Assembly: GCA_964501725.1 (NCBI GenBank)
Contig: CAZCTO010000019.1
Location: 1-44,227, forward strand
Length of the DNA: 44,227 nucleotides
Source: CAZCTO01 sp964501725
GTDB taxonomy: Bacteria; Bacillota; Clostridia; Saccharofermentanales; Saccharofermentanaceae
Direction of reading: 5' to 3'
Part shown: piece after piece, positions 8,768 through 17,832 of the stretch
Layout: each line of letters begins with the position of its first letter
How positions within the stretch are numbered: position 1 is the first letter of the stretch
Program-made: the position numbers and the translations under genes
The notes under the pieces: model-generated
The model's database searches: none
Told to the model about the DNA's origin: nothing
What the model saw: only the letters and a program-made list of their open reading frames with translations

Positions 8768-9109
8768 ATGTGCCTTTTTTGCAAGATTATTCATGGTGAG
8801 ATTCCGTCAACCGTTGTCTATGAAGACGATAATTTATTCTGCTTCAAAGATATTAAACCGGTAGCGCCGGTTCATGTGCTGATTGTGCCCAAGACTCACT
8901 TCGATGATATCCTCGCGCTTTCCGAAAGTGCCGAGGGCAGAAAAATTTATGAGGATGTCCTGATGGCGCTTCCCAAAATCGCTGAAATCACCGGGACTTC
9001 AGAAGGTTTCCGGTTCATCAATAACTGCCGTGAAGACGGCGGTCAATCGGTCATGCACGTCCATTTTCACCTCATCGGCGGAAGAAAACTCGGAGAAAAA
9101 ATTCTTTAG
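8768..9109 (+). CDS. HIT-family nucleotide-binding hydrolase
   Basis: This 113-residue protein is a complete histidine-triad domain of the Hint/HinT branch, with CLFCKIIHGEIPS at the N-terminus and the catalytic triad HVHFHLIGG near residues 98-106. Family members hydrolyse AMP-lysine, aminoacyl-adenylates and other phosphoramidates. Placement directly behind alaS is suggestive, because Hint enzymes can act on aminoacyl-AMP formed by tRNA synthetases; that link is inference. An exceptionally strong AGGAGGGGGAG site lies before ATG 8768. The next gene starts 13 bp after the stop, its ribosome-binding site overlapping this stop codon. Confidence 0.93.
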   Translation: MCLFCKIIHGEIPSTVVYEDDNLFCFKDIKPVAPVHVLIVPKTHFDDILALSESAEGRKIYEDVLMALPKIAEITGTSEGFRFINNCREDGGQSVMHVHFHLIGGRKLGEKIL

Positions 9110-9122
9110 GAGGACATGATCG

Positions 9123-10148
9123 ATGCCTGTATCTTACAAGTGTCCAAACTGTGCGTCCAATCTGCTTTTCGATCCGGATGCACGGAAGATGGTCTGCGGG
9201 TTTTGTGGTACAAAGCTGAACCCGACCGATGTTGCCTTAAGTGACAGTGAAGATGAAGGTTACTATATCGGCGAACACTGGCAGGAGGAAACCAATTCAT
9301 ATTCCTGCAACAACTGCGGCGCGCAAGTACTTTCCGGAGAATCGATGACCGCCACTTTCTGCGCGTATTGCGGCTCTCCCGCCATCATCATGGAGCGTAT
9401 TTCAGGAGGTGCCAAGCCGGTCAGAATCATTCCGTTCACCTTCGGACGCGAGGAGACAGAGAAAGAATTCCTGAAGTGGTGTTCCGGGAAGAAACTGCTT
9501 CCCCGTAAATTCACCTCTAAGGAGAACATCGGCAAGTTGACCGGCATGTATGTGCCCTTCTGGCTTTTCGATTATGCGGTCGACGTGAACGTATGGCGGG
9601 ACATGGTTTATATCGAGAAGCATGATCAAGGGCTGTCTAGTGTCGGGAATTTGGCTGCCCAGAAAAGCGGACTCTTAATCTGGGAGAAAGTTCCGATCGT
9701 TGGATCCAGTAAAATGGACCACAGCCTGATGCAGTTGATTGAGCCCTATAATTATTCGCAGTTGAGAGCCTTTGATATGACTTATCTCTCCGGCTTTTTT
9801 GCGGAGCGTTATGATGTTCCGAAACAGTTACTCAATAACCGGATCAAAGGGCGGGTCAAGCAGTTCGTTCAGGAAGCGGTAATCGATGAACAGGACCCGA
9901 CCCGGTTGGAGACGAATTTTTCTGACCTCAGTATTTACCATCCGCCTGTCGCAGAATATGTCATGATGCCTGTCTGGTTTATGAACTATAAGTATTTGGG
10001 CAAAACGTACAGCTTCCTGCTCAACGGACAGACCGGAAAGGTTGCCGGTGAATTTCCGATCAGTTGGGCTAAAGTCGGGCTGATTGCACTGGGGGCTTAT
10101 GCCGTGCTGGCATCGCTTTTCTACTTCTTGGGAGGGCTTATGCTATGA
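9123..10148 (+). CDS. Double zinc-ribbon protein with C-terminal membrane anchor
   Basis: The 341-residue protein starts with two zinc ribbons: CPNC...CGFC at residues 7-30 and CNNC...CAYC near 62-85. A soluble domain follows, rich in aromatic residues, with GMYVPFWLFDYAVDV near 140, and a single hydrophobic helix ends the chain (GLIALGAYAVLASLFYFLGG). Clostridial proteins of this type are often labelled TFIIB-type zinc ribbon or PriA-like by their first domain, but no helicase motif is present here. AGGAGGACATG precedes ATG 9123. It overlaps the next membrane protein by 4 nt (ATGA), so the two probably act as a pair. Function unknown. Confidence 0.75.
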   Translation: MPVSYKCPNCASNLLFDPDARKMVCGFCGTKLNPTDVALSDSEDEGYYIGEHWQEETNSYSCNNCGAQVLSGESMTATFCAYCGSPAIIMERISGGAKPVRIIPFTFGREETEKEFLKWCSGKKLLPRKFTSKENIGKLTGMYVPFWLFDYAVDVNVWRDMVYIEKHDQGLSSVGNLAAQKSGLLIWEKVPIVGSSKMDHSLMQLIEPYNYSQLRAFDMTYLSGFFAERYDVPKQLLNNRIKGRVKQFVQEAVIDEQDPTRLETNFSDLSIYHPPVAEYVMMPVWFMNYKYLGKTYSFLLNGQTGKVAGEFPISWAKVGLIALGAYAVLASLFYFLGGLML

Positions 10149-10783
10149 AGCCGATATTAACCAAAAGGAACGCCAAAATCATTCGTTTTATTTTACGCTT
10201 GTTGGGTGCGCTGATTGCGAATATAGTGATCATATTCTTTATGCTTGTTGCGCAGGAACCCAGTTTTCTAAGAATTTTCTTTGTAAAAGATTCCCCGTTC
10301 AGATCAATGAAATTCCCGTCCGTGGTACTGCTGTTTTTTGCTTATTTTGTTCGTTACCTTGCGGCGATCATTATCGTTGCCGTTCTCGTTTACTATCTTA
10401 TCCGTAAACATAAAGAAGAGAATACGGTTCGTTATGACACATATGTCGACACCGAGCTTTTATCCAAATTTAACGTCCTTCGCTCGGGCGTTACCCCGGA
10501 GGACCGCATTTACTTTGAGGCACAACGAAACATCGAAAAGAAAATGAAGGAACAAGGCAACAATTATCAAGTCGCACAATCCGGAGCCGCGATTTACTCG
10601 GACTCCGATGAACTGAGAGAGCAAATCCCTGTACCGGCTACCGGATCGCCCGAGGATTTTAATCCCGAAATGAACCCGGAAGCACCGATTCCCAGCTACA
10701 AAAACACACGCAACGGTGAGTCGGCTGATCCCTTAGCGGATATCCCCGAATTTGATCCGACCGGGCCGGATCCGTTTAAATAG
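10145..10783 (+). CDS. Two-helix membrane protein, unknown function
   Basis: The product is 212 residues with membrane helices at about 14-36 and 58-82, separated by a short loop, then a charged cytoplasmic-type tail of about 130 residues with a proline-rich end (ASPEAPIPSYKN-like, ending DPTGPDPFK). The start overlaps the stop of the zinc-ribbon gene (ATGA), and it is the last gene of the alaS operon; the rpsU promoter begins 15 bp after its stop. I do not recognise a family. The coupling suggests the two proteins assemble together at the membrane. Confidence 0.7.
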   Translation: MKPILTKRNAKIIRFILRLLGALIANIVIIFFMLVAQEPSFLRIFFVKDSPFRSMKFPSVVLLFFAYFVRYLAAIIIVAVLVYYLIRKHKEENTVRYDTYVDTELLSKFNVLRSGVTPEDRIYFEAQRNIEKKMKEQGNNYQVAQSGAAIYSDSDELREQIPVPATGSPEDFNPEMNPEAPIPSYKNTRNGESADPLADIPEFDPTGPDPFK

Positions 10784-10797
10784 AAGGCGGTCACTTA

Positions 10798-10826
10798 TTG
10801 ACGCACGATTCGGATCAATGTATAAT
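10798..10826 (+). promoter_or_regulatory. Strong sigma-A promoter of rpsU
   Basis: TTGACG (10798-10803), a 17-bp spacer and a perfect TATAAT (10821-10826). Transcription should begin near 10833, giving a leader of about 74 nt before the GTG start of rpsU. Confidence 0.85.
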
Positions 10827-10832
10827 ACCAAC

Positions 10833-10870
10833 GTTACCGATCAGATGAATTCGTTTCATCGTAGGGTAAT
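10833..10870 (+). promoter_or_regulatory. Structured rpsU 5' leader
   Basis: GATGAA (10844-10849) pairs with TTCATC (10855-10860) around a 5-nt loop, and GTTACC (10833-10838) can pair with GGTAAT (10865-10870) below an asymmetric internal loop. This two-tier hairpin starts at the predicted transcript end and sits 36 nt before the start codon. It may be a ribosomal-protein autoregulatory element or a 5' stabiliser against 5'-end-dependent RNase J; both are inference. Confidence 0.45.
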
Positions 10871-10906
10871 CAATCATCGATTTTTCGCACGGAGGGAGGG
10901 ATAGAA

Positions 10907-11080
10907 GTGTCTGAAATCAGAATCAAGGAAAACGAGTCCCTTGACAGTGCGTTGCGGCGTTTTAAGCGTTCATGCGCAAGATCCGGAGTTCTTGCAGAAG
11001 TACGGAAGAGAGAGCATTACGAGAAGCCGTCCGTCAAGCGCAAGAAGAAGTCCGAAGCGGCAAGAAAGCGCAAGCGCTGA
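10907..11080 (+). CDS. rpsU: Ribosomal protein bS21
   Basis: GTG at 10907, preceded by GGAGGGAGGG (10891-10900), opens a 57-residue frame. The sequence begins MSEIRIKENESLDSALRRFK and ends in a lysine/arginine tail (AARKRKR), which is bS21. It belongs to the 30S subunit near the 3' end of 16S rRNA and helps mRNA binding during initiation. A longer open frame overlapping in another phase (10941-11147) is a shadow. The gene has its own promoter and an intrinsic terminator, so it can be transcribed as a single gene between the alaS operon and recJ. Confidence 0.95.
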   Translation: MSEIRIKENESLDSALRRFKRSCARSGVLAEVRKREHYEKPSVKRKKKSEAARKRKR

Positions 11081-11096
11081 TCTTACGGATCCGATG

Positions 11097-11128
11097 AGAC
11101 CCGATGCGTTTGCGTCGGGTCTTTTTTT
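11097..11128 (+). terminator. Intrinsic terminator after rpsU
   Basis: AGACCCGA (11097-11104) and TCGGGTCT (11115-11122) form a perfect 8-bp stem, with a 10-nt loop that can itself pair (TGCG/ CGCA-like), followed by an uninterrupted run of T to 11128. Confidence 0.9.
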
Positions 11129-11163
11129 AATGACATACATGAACTGACAAAAGGAGACTGCCT

Positions 11164-13293
11164 TTGCGACTGATTGAGAAGAAATGGGTCATTCCGCCGG
11201 ATGAGCCGGAGGATGTTTCTGATCTGCCGATGAGCAAGCGACTTTTGTTTGCGCGCGGTTTTTCGGATGGCGAAGAGATGACCGCGTTTCTTACCGATAT
11301 AAAAGAAGTCCGACATGACCCTTTCCTGCTTCCGGACATGAAGGAAGCCTGCGAGAGAATTTTGCGCGCCATAGAGGATAACGAACGTATTCTGATTTAC
11401 GGCGATTATGATGCCGACGGGATTACCGCAACGTCGATTTTGACGCTTTTCCTTAGAAAAATTAACGCGGACGTCGAATACATGATTCCCGACCGGGTGA
11501 CGGAGGGTTACGGTATTTCAGAAGTGATGATCGAAGAGATCAAGCTTCTGAACCCGTCATTGATTGTTTCCGTCGATTGCGCGGTCGCTAATATTGATGA
11601 GATTGCCCAACTTGGGGCGATGGGCATTGATGTTGTGGTTACGGATCATCACGAAGTGAAGTCCGAATTGCCGGATGCGGTCGCGGTGGTTTGCGCGAAG
11701 AGACCGGACAGCGAGTATCCTTTTTCGCAGCTGTGCGGCGCCGGTGTAGCCCTTAAACTGGTCCAGGCACTTTGCGAACTGCTACCCGACACAACTAATA
11801 AGAATACATGGAAAGAGTATCTCGACATTGCCGCGATCGGTACGATTGCGGATGTTGTTCCGCTCATTGATGAGAACCGGAGCATTGTTAAACAAGGTCT
11901 GGCGATGCTCTGCCAGCGGCGCAGGCTCGGGATTCAGGCGCTGTATGATTTATCTGTTCAAGGCGAGGAGACTTTTTCATCGGCACTCGTCAGCTTTTCG
12001 ATCGTTCCGAAAATTAACGCGGCCGGCCGTATGGGAGACGCCAAAAGGGCAGTAGAACTTCTGATGACAAATGATCCGCAACGAGCGAAGGAACTATCCC
12101 AGGAACTCGTTGATGACAATATCCGGAGACAGGAAATCGAAAGTGTCATCTTAAGCGAAGCCATTGTTCAGATTGAGAGCGGACTTCAGATGTCCAAGAC
12201 CTATCTGGAGTGCAAAAGCCCGATCATCGTCAAGGGCAAAGACTGGCATTCCGGTATTGTCGGAATCGTCGCCTCCCGAATTGTGAACGCATATCATCGG
12301 TCTGCGATCGTTCTAACGGAGCAGTCCGGTCAACCGGGCATGCTGAAGGGCTCTGCAAGGGCCGCAGCCGGTTATAACATCCTGAATGCGATTCTATTCG
12401 CACAGGAGCATGTGACGCAGTATGGAGGCCATCCGGGGGCTGCAGGGATAACCATCCGGAATGAGGACTATGAGCCTTTCCGCGCTAAGGTCCAAGAGTA
12501 CGGCAGAAACGTAATTCCCGAGGTGGGTGAGCCTGTCATCAGCATTGATGCGGTTCTTACACCCAAGGAACTCACCCTGTCTACATGGCGGGAACTGCAC
12601 GCGCTTGAACCATACGGCGAAGGGAATCGGGAGCCCCGGTTTCTGGTTCGTAACGCGGTGATCGTCGATACTGTCAGTTGCGGCAAGGGAAAACACCTCC
12701 GTTATGTGTTTGGATTTAACGTGGGTACCGGTGAGGAAACCGCCTGCGATGCCATCGCGTTCGGATTCGGTCACTTAGAGGACCTTTTCAGGCCGGGTGA
12801 TCCGGTGGATGTTGTATTTGAACTCCGTTCCAACACATGGAAAAACAAAGAATCCCTTTCATTGCAGGTAGTGGATATTCATTTTGTGAAGACCGGAAAA
12901 CTTTTGCAGGACAGCCCGGACATTCTCGAAAAGCTATACGTCAACCGGCTTCCGGTCAAGCAGATTGCCGCGCTTGCCAAGGTCCCCGCGGAAGAATTGC
13001 TGCCAAGCAAAGAAGATATCAAGATGACATATCAGTTTATTAAGACCCATTGCGGAGAAGGACTTTCTGTTTGTGATCTGCCGCTTCTGGCCGGATGTAT
13101 AAGGGGAAATTACGGCACCCAAATGAATACATTTGCGCTTGCCAGGATATTGGATATTTTCAGCGAAGCCGGCCTTGTTTCCGTTGTCTCCCGGGAAGGA
13201 GTACGTGTTTGTTTTCACTTGTTATTTGTCGAGGGTAAAGTTAAACTGGAAAATACAAATACGTTCCGTTCTTTATTCGAGCAGGGAGGCTGA
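11164..13293 (+). CDS. recJ: Single-stranded-DNA-specific exonuclease RecJ
   Basis: TTG at 11164 with AAGGAG at 11151-11156 gives a 709-residue RecJ, a 5'-3' exonuclease acting in recombination and mismatch or base-excision repair. DHH-superfamily motifs are present: GDYDADGITA (Asp81, Asp83, Asp85), TDHHE at 160-164 and, in the DHHA1 domain, GGHPGAAG at 421-428. An OB-fold and an extra C-terminal helical region of about 140 residues follow, as in Clostridia. relA begins 5 bp after the stop, so the two are one transcription unit. The start codon is unusual (TTG), but no ATG is better placed. Confidence 0.95.
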   Translation: MRLIEKKWVIPPDEPEDVSDLPMSKRLLFARGFSDGEEMTAFLTDIKEVRHDPFLLPDMKEACERILRAIEDNERILIYGDYDADGITATSILTLFLRKINADVEYMIPDRVTEGYGISEVMIEEIKLLNPSLIVSVDCAVANIDEIAQLGAMGIDVVVTDHHEVKSELPDAVAVVCAKRPDSEYPFSQLCGAGVALKLVQALCELLPDTTNKNTWKEYLDIAAIGTIADVVPLIDENRSIVKQGLAMLCQRRRLGIQALYDLSVQGEETFSSALVSFSIVPKINAAGRMGDAKRAVELLMTNDPQRAKELSQELVDDNIRRQEIESVILSEAIVQIESGLQMSKTYLECKSPIIVKGKDWHSGIVGIVASRIVNAYHRSAIVLTEQSGQPGMLKGSARAAAGYNILNAILFAQEHVTQYGGHPGAAGITIRNEDYEPFRAKVQEYGRNVIPEVGEPVISIDAVLTPKELTLSTWRELHALEPYGEGNREPRFLVRNAVIVDTVSCGKGKHLRYVFGFNVGTGEETACDAIAFGFGHLEDLFRPGDPVDVVFELRSNTWKNKESLSLQVVDIHFVKTGKLLQDSPDILEKLYVNRLPVKQIAALAKVPAEELLPSKEDIKMTYQFIKTHCGEGLSVCDLPLLAGCIRGNYGTQMNTFALARILDIFSEAGLVSVVSREGVRVCFHLLFVEGKVKLENTNTFRSLFEQGG

Positions 13294-13298
13294 CCGTC

Positions 13299-15713
13299 AT
13301 GAGCCCCGACAAAAGTAAGAATGCGGGTCTGGAAGCCGAAGAAAATGAAAAAAGGCTGAGGATCGAGCTTTTCGAGAAGAGTCTTCGAGACTTTACGTTT
13401 CCTGCGGATATCGAACCCTCAATTCTGGATTCGCTCGAAGAAATCATCACAAGGTACAAGAATTACACAGACGGCAGCGATGCGGAGAAGCTCCGCAATG
13501 CGTTTGTCTTTGCGTATAACGCTCACGGTGCCCAACTGAGGCTGACCGGAGAACCATATATTATCCATCCGCTTGCGACCACCGAGATCCTTACGGAGCT
13601 CGAAGTCGATATGGATACACTTACCGCCGCCATGCTTCATGACACCGTCGAAGACACCGAGGTCAGTTTGGCGCTGATCGAGGAATTATTCGGGGCAGAT
13701 GTTTCTCTTCTGGTGGACGGCGTCACTAAGCTCGGTAAAATTCCCTATTCCTCCAAAGAGGAGAATCAGGCGGAGAACATGCGAAAGATGTTTCTCGCCA
13801 TGGCTAAGGATATCCGGGTGGTTCTCATCAAGCTCGCCGACCGCCTCCATAACATGCGAACCATGAAGCATCTTTCCCCCGACAAACAGCTCGAAAAGGC
13901 GCTCGAGACGCGCGACATCTACGCTCCGTTGGCTCATCGTCTGGGTATTTATAAAATTAAGTGGGAGCTCGAGGATTTGAGTCTCCGTTATATCGACAAG
14001 GATGCCTATTACGAACTCGTCGGTGCGATCTCGCAGAAAAGATCCGAACGCGAAGTATTCCTTCAAGAGGTTGTTACCGAACTTCAAACACGAATTACCG
14101 CGATGGGTATCCGGGCGGAAATTGAAGGCAGACCGAAACATTTTTACAGCATTTACAACAAGATGAAATCCCAGAATAAGAATCTCGATCAGATCTTTGA
14201 TCTGTTTGCCTGCCGGATTATTGTCGATACGGTATCGGACTGTTATGCGGTTCTCGGCCTGGTTCACGAAATCTATTATCCGATGCCCGGAAGGTTTAAA
14301 GATTATATCGCGATGCCCAAGCCGAACATGTACCAGTCGCTTCATACGACTGTGATCGGGCGCAAAGGAACTCCCTTCGAAGTCCAGATCCGGACTATGG
14401 CGATGCACCGGACAGCGGAATACGGAATTGCCGCACACTGGAGATACAAGGACGGAATGACCGGGAATAAGCCTATGGGCGATACGATTGATATGAAGAT
14501 GACGTGGCTTCGTCAACTCCTCGATTGGCAGGGGGACTCAAAGGACGCGGAAGAGTACCTTGATTCGCTGAAGACCGGACTCATCGCTGAGGAAGTCTTT
14601 GTATTCACACCCAAAGGAGACGTCATATCACTTCCGAAACATTCCGTTCCGATCGATTTTGCTTACAACATACACAGCGGCGTCGGAAATCGTATGTACG
14701 GAGCGAAGGTCAACGGGCGAATCGTCCCGCTTTCCTATGAACTGCAAAACGGTGATATCGTAGAAATTCTCGCCTCTGAAAAAGTTCACGGTCCTTCGAG
14801 AGACTGGTTGAAGATGGTTAAAAGCGCCTCCGCGCGGTCTAAGATCAACCAATGGTTCAAGAAGGAAATGCGCGAGGAAAACATTACTCACGGCAAGGAA
14901 ATCATTGAACGGGACATCAAGAAGTCAGGCTTTTTGCCGTCACAGCTTTTGAAGCCGGAGTGTCTGGAAGTCGCATTGCGGAAATTTTCGTTCAGCACTG
15001 TCGAGGATATGTACGCGGCCGTCGGATACGGAGGTATTCCGGCATCGAAAATCATCGGGAAGATTAAGGACGAGCATATTAAATCCCTGCCGGAAGAGGA
15101 AAGGTTTGCACTCGGATACCGGGTGACCTCCGCCGGACAGGTGGTATATTCACCGATTCAGGCAAATATCGCCGATGCCGGATCGATTACACCGGTCAAG
15201 TCCGGGACGAAGGGTTCCAGGCGCAGCAGGCGGAATGAAACCGGCGTTATCGTGAAGGGAATCGAAAACTGTCTCGTTCACCTGTCCCGTTGCTGCAGCC
15301 CGATGCCCGGCGACTCGATTATCGGATTTGTAACCCGCGGCAACGGTGTCGGTGTTCATCGGACCGACTGCCCCAACATTCGAAACATTCTTAAGAATTC
15401 CGGAGAGAGCGGCAGAGATGCCGAAAAGGCATCCCGCCTCATTGATGTGTACTGGGATGACCGGGGAGAGGACGAAAGCTTCCAGGTGGAAGTATCCATC
15501 CTCTCACATGACCGACAGCACCTGCTCGCGGATGTATCCAATGCTATTTCCGAAGAAAAGGTGTCCATAATATCCGCGCAACTCAAAGCGATGAAGGACG
15601 TCACCGCGAACATCGTAATGACCTTTGAGGTCAAGAGCCAGAGCCAGTACGACCGCGTGGTCGGCAGGCTCAAGGCGATCCGTGACGTCATCGAGGTCAG
15701 AAGAGGACATTAA
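13299..15713 (+). CDS. relA: Bifunctional (p)ppGpp synthetase/hydrolase RelA/SpoT
   Basis: The 804-residue protein has the full Rel layout. The hydrolase HD domain has His90 and the pair His114-Asp115 (MLHDTVEDTE), so hydrolase activity is likely retained. The synthetase domain contains GRPKHFYSIYNKM and FDLFACRIIV, with YQSLHTTVIG further on. A TGS domain (VFVFTPKGDVISLPKHSVPI) starts near residue 430, then a CC/zinc-finger region (NCLVHLSRCCSPMPGDSIIG) and a C-terminal ACT domain. It sets the stringent response to amino-acid starvation. GAGGCTGACC precedes ATG 13299. The stop codon shares four bases with the stop of the convergent RNase J gene. Confidence 0.95.
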   Translation: MSPDKSKNAGLEAEENEKRLRIELFEKSLRDFTFPADIEPSILDSLEEIITRYKNYTDGSDAEKLRNAFVFAYNAHGAQLRLTGEPYIIHPLATTEILTELEVDMDTLTAAMLHDTVEDTEVSLALIEELFGADVSLLVDGVTKLGKIPYSSKEENQAENMRKMFLAMAKDIRVVLIKLADRLHNMRTMKHLSPDKQLEKALETRDIYAPLAHRLGIYKIKWELEDLSLRYIDKDAYYELVGAISQKRSEREVFLQEVVTELQTRITAMGIRAEIEGRPKHFYSIYNKMKSQNKNLDQIFDLFACRIIVDTVSDCYAVLGLVHEIYYPMPGRFKDYIAMPKPNMYQSLHTTVIGRKGTPFEVQIRTMAMHRTAEYGIAAHWRYKDGMTGNKPMGDTIDMKMTWLRQLLDWQGDSKDAEEYLDSLKTGLIAEEVFVFTPKGDVISLPKHSVPIDFAYNIHSGVGNRMYGAKVNGRIVPLSYELQNGDIVEILASEKVHGPSRDWLKMVKSASARSKINQWFKKEMREENITHGKEIIERDIKKSGFLPSQLLKPECLEVALRKFSFSTVEDMYAAVGYGGIPASKIIGKIKDEHIKSLPEEERFALGYRVTSAGQVVYSPIQANIADAGSITPVKSGTKGSRRSRRNETGVIVKGIENCLVHLSRCCSPMPGDSIIGFVTRGNGVGVHRTDCPNIRNILKNSGESGRDAEKASRLIDVYWDDRGEDESFQVEVSILSHDRQHLLADVSNAISEEKVSIISAQLKAMKDVTANIVMTFEVKSQSQYDRVVGRLKAIRDVIEVRRGH

Positions 15714-17629
15714 ACCTCCGTAAGTGAAATGAGTATCATCGGTCTCCGCTTGGTTCTCTCGAAAAGAAAGCTCTTCAGATAATCCCGCATTTGCCCGGAA
15801 CTCGAAGTCCCGGAAAGCGTACGTCCCTGACGGGCGCTTTTTTCGATGTATACGACAAGCTTCTCCGAGCACTCGCGAAGAACCTCTTCGGCCTCGCTCG
15901 CATAAAGGAAACCCATCGCCTGAATGACCGGAGGGGTCAGCAGCAAGCCGCTGGATTTGGATGCCGTAAGCGCTACGGAAACAACACCGTCGTCGGCGAG
16001 AAGTTTGCGATCGCGCAGTACGCGATTGTCCAGATCTCCGATGCCCGAGCCGTCGATCAGGACCGGTGCCGCGTTGACGTAGCCATTGACTCGCGCCGCG
16101 TCCGCACGTAATTCCAGAATGTCCCCGTTATTTAAAATGAAGATATTATCCCCGGATTGCCCGATTGTCCTGGCGAGTTCGGCATGGCGAAAAAGCATCC
16201 GGTACTCCCCGTGAACCGGTATAAAGAATTTCGGCTTCAGGAGCTGGTGAATCAGCATAAGCTCGTTTCGATACGCGTGTCCGGATACGTGAACATCGGC
16301 GAGAGACTCATAGATGACATGCGCGCCGCGGCGGAATAATTCGTTGATGACCTTGTAGATCGGCTTCTCGTTCCCGGGGATCGGGTGCGCCGAAAGGATA
16401 ACCGTGTCACCTTGATGAATCTCAACCACACGGTGCGAAGCAAAAGCCATACGGGAGAGCGCGGATAACGGCTCAGCCTGACTCCCGGTCGTCAGGATGA
16501 CGATTTGATCCTGACTATACTGGTCAATCTCGCTGATGTCGATCAGTGTTTCCGGTTTCATTTGAATATATCCGAGAGAGTTTGCCGCCGAGAAAACATT
16601 GAGCATGCTTCGCCCGATGAGCGCCACTTTGCGGTTGTACATCTCCGCTGCGGTAAATATCTGCTGCATCCGGTGGACATGGCTCGAAAAAGTAGCAACA
16701 ATAATTCGCCCTTTCGTGTTTTGAAAAATCCGCTGGAACGATTCTCCGACTTGCATTTCGGATGGCGAAGAGCCCGGTATTTCAACGTTTGTGCTCTCGC
16801 ACATCAGCAACAGTACTTTCTCATGTCCGTACTCTGCCAGACGTTGCAGATCAATGGGTTCACCGTTAATCGGGGTGAAGTCGACTTTGAAGTCACCGGT
16901 GTGGATTACATTTCCAACCGGTGTTCTTATCGCGATCATAAACGCATCCGCAATACTGTGATTGACACGAATGAATTCGACGGTGAAGGAGGCACATGCC
17001 TTGATCACGTCTCCCGCCATGCAATCCTTAAGCTCAATGCCCTTGAGATTGCCCTTTTCGGCAAGCTTCCTGCGAATCAGTTCATTGGTCAGCTTTCCGC
17101 CGTAAACGGTGCATTTCATTTCACTCAGAAGATAGGGAAGGGAGCCGATATGATCCTCGTGTCCGTGCGTCAGAAAAATGCCGCGGACGCGCCCTTTGTT
17201 TTCGAGAACATAGGAGAAGTCCTGAATGACCGCATCAACACCGGGCATATCCTCCTCGGGAAAAGCCATACCGCAGTCAATAATGATAATGTCGTTTCCG
17301 AATTCCAGCAGCGTCATGTTTTTGCCGATTTCGCCGAGGCCGCCGAGCGGAATCACTTTAAGCGCGGGACCGCTGCCGGAAAATTCATGTTTCTTGCTTT
17401 TCTTTCCGGTTACCTGTTCGACAATGTTGGGAACGCGCGGAGGCATCTTGTTCTTCTGCTGAGGAACCGTTCCGGGCGGTGTCGGATAGGCCTGCTTGTT
17501 TTTTTTCGTCGAAGCGGGGGTAATTTCCATCGTGGTATGACGGGGAAGTTTGACCTTGTTTTCGAACTCGGGCGCAAACGCTGATCCGGGCGGAACAGCG
17601 CCTCCCTTTTTCTTTTTGGAGCTACTCAT
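15710..17629 (-). CDS. rnj: Ribonuclease J
   Basis: This metallo-beta-lactamase/beta-CASP RNase (639 residues from ATG 17629) performs 5'-3' exo- and endonucleolytic RNA decay in Bacillota. The zinc motif HGHEDHIG is at about residues 155-162, preceded by LIDCG-like IIIDCGMAFPEEDMPGVD. The chain is longer than B. subtilis RNase J1 (555 residues) because of an N-terminal lysine- and proline-rich extension of about 85 residues (SSSKKKKGG, TPPGTVPQQKNKMPPRVPN), probably disordered. An in-frame ATG at 17638 is only 3 nt from the AAAGG site, so 17629 is preferred. The 3' end overlaps relA's by four bases. Confidence 0.93.
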   Translation of the reverse strand: MSSSKKKKGGAVPPGSAFAPEFENKVKLPRHTTMEITPASTKKNKQAYPTPPGTVPQQKNKMPPRVPNIVEQVTGKKSKKHEFSGSGPALKVIPLGGLGEIGKNMTLLEFGNDIIIIDCGMAFPEEDMPGVDAVIQDFSYVLENKGRVRGIFLTHGHEDHIGSLPYLLSEMKCTVYGGKLTNELIRRKLAEKGNLKGIELKDCMAGDVIKACASFTVEFIRVNHSIADAFMIAIRTPVGNVIHTGDFKVDFTPINGEPIDLQRLAEYGHEKVLLLMCESTNVEIPGSSPSEMQVGESFQRIFQNTKGRIIVATFSSHVHRMQQIFTAAEMYNRKVALIGRSMLNVFSAANSLGYIQMKPETLIDISEIDQYSQDQIVILTTGSQAEPLSALSRMAFASHRVVEIHQGDTVILSAHPIPGNEKPIYKVINELFRRGAHVIYESLADVHVSGHAYRNELMLIHQLLKPKFFIPVHGEYRMLFRHAELARTIGQSGDNIFILNNGDILELRADAARVNGYVNAAPVLIDGSGIGDLDNRVLRDRKLLADDGVVSVALTASKSSGLLLTPPVIQAMGFLYASEAEEVLRECSEKLVVYIEKSARQGRTLSGTSSSGQMRDYLKSFLFERTKRRPMILISLTEV

Positions 17630-17832
17630 AAAAATCATTATCCTTTCGTTGTTTGGTCATAAAAAACCGCCCACTGCGCATTATCCGGCGCCCCGGACGG
17701 GTTAAATCGGTTTCAAAAAGAGATACTAAAGAGGCCAGTGTGTGTGGGTAGTGTGTCAGGGGTGACATGTCGGACAGAGGGGTCGGTGCAAAAAAGTAGA
17801 CATGAGTCATAAATTCACGCGTATCGCGTTAA

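Noticed and set aside
17622..17810. 62-codon minus-strand open frame ending at the RNase J start
   Set aside because: It could be a leader peptide coupled to rnj, but no ribosome-binding site is seen and the sequence is low in protein character. A weak 4-bp stem with six T (17661-17690) lies within it and was also judged too weak for a terminator.
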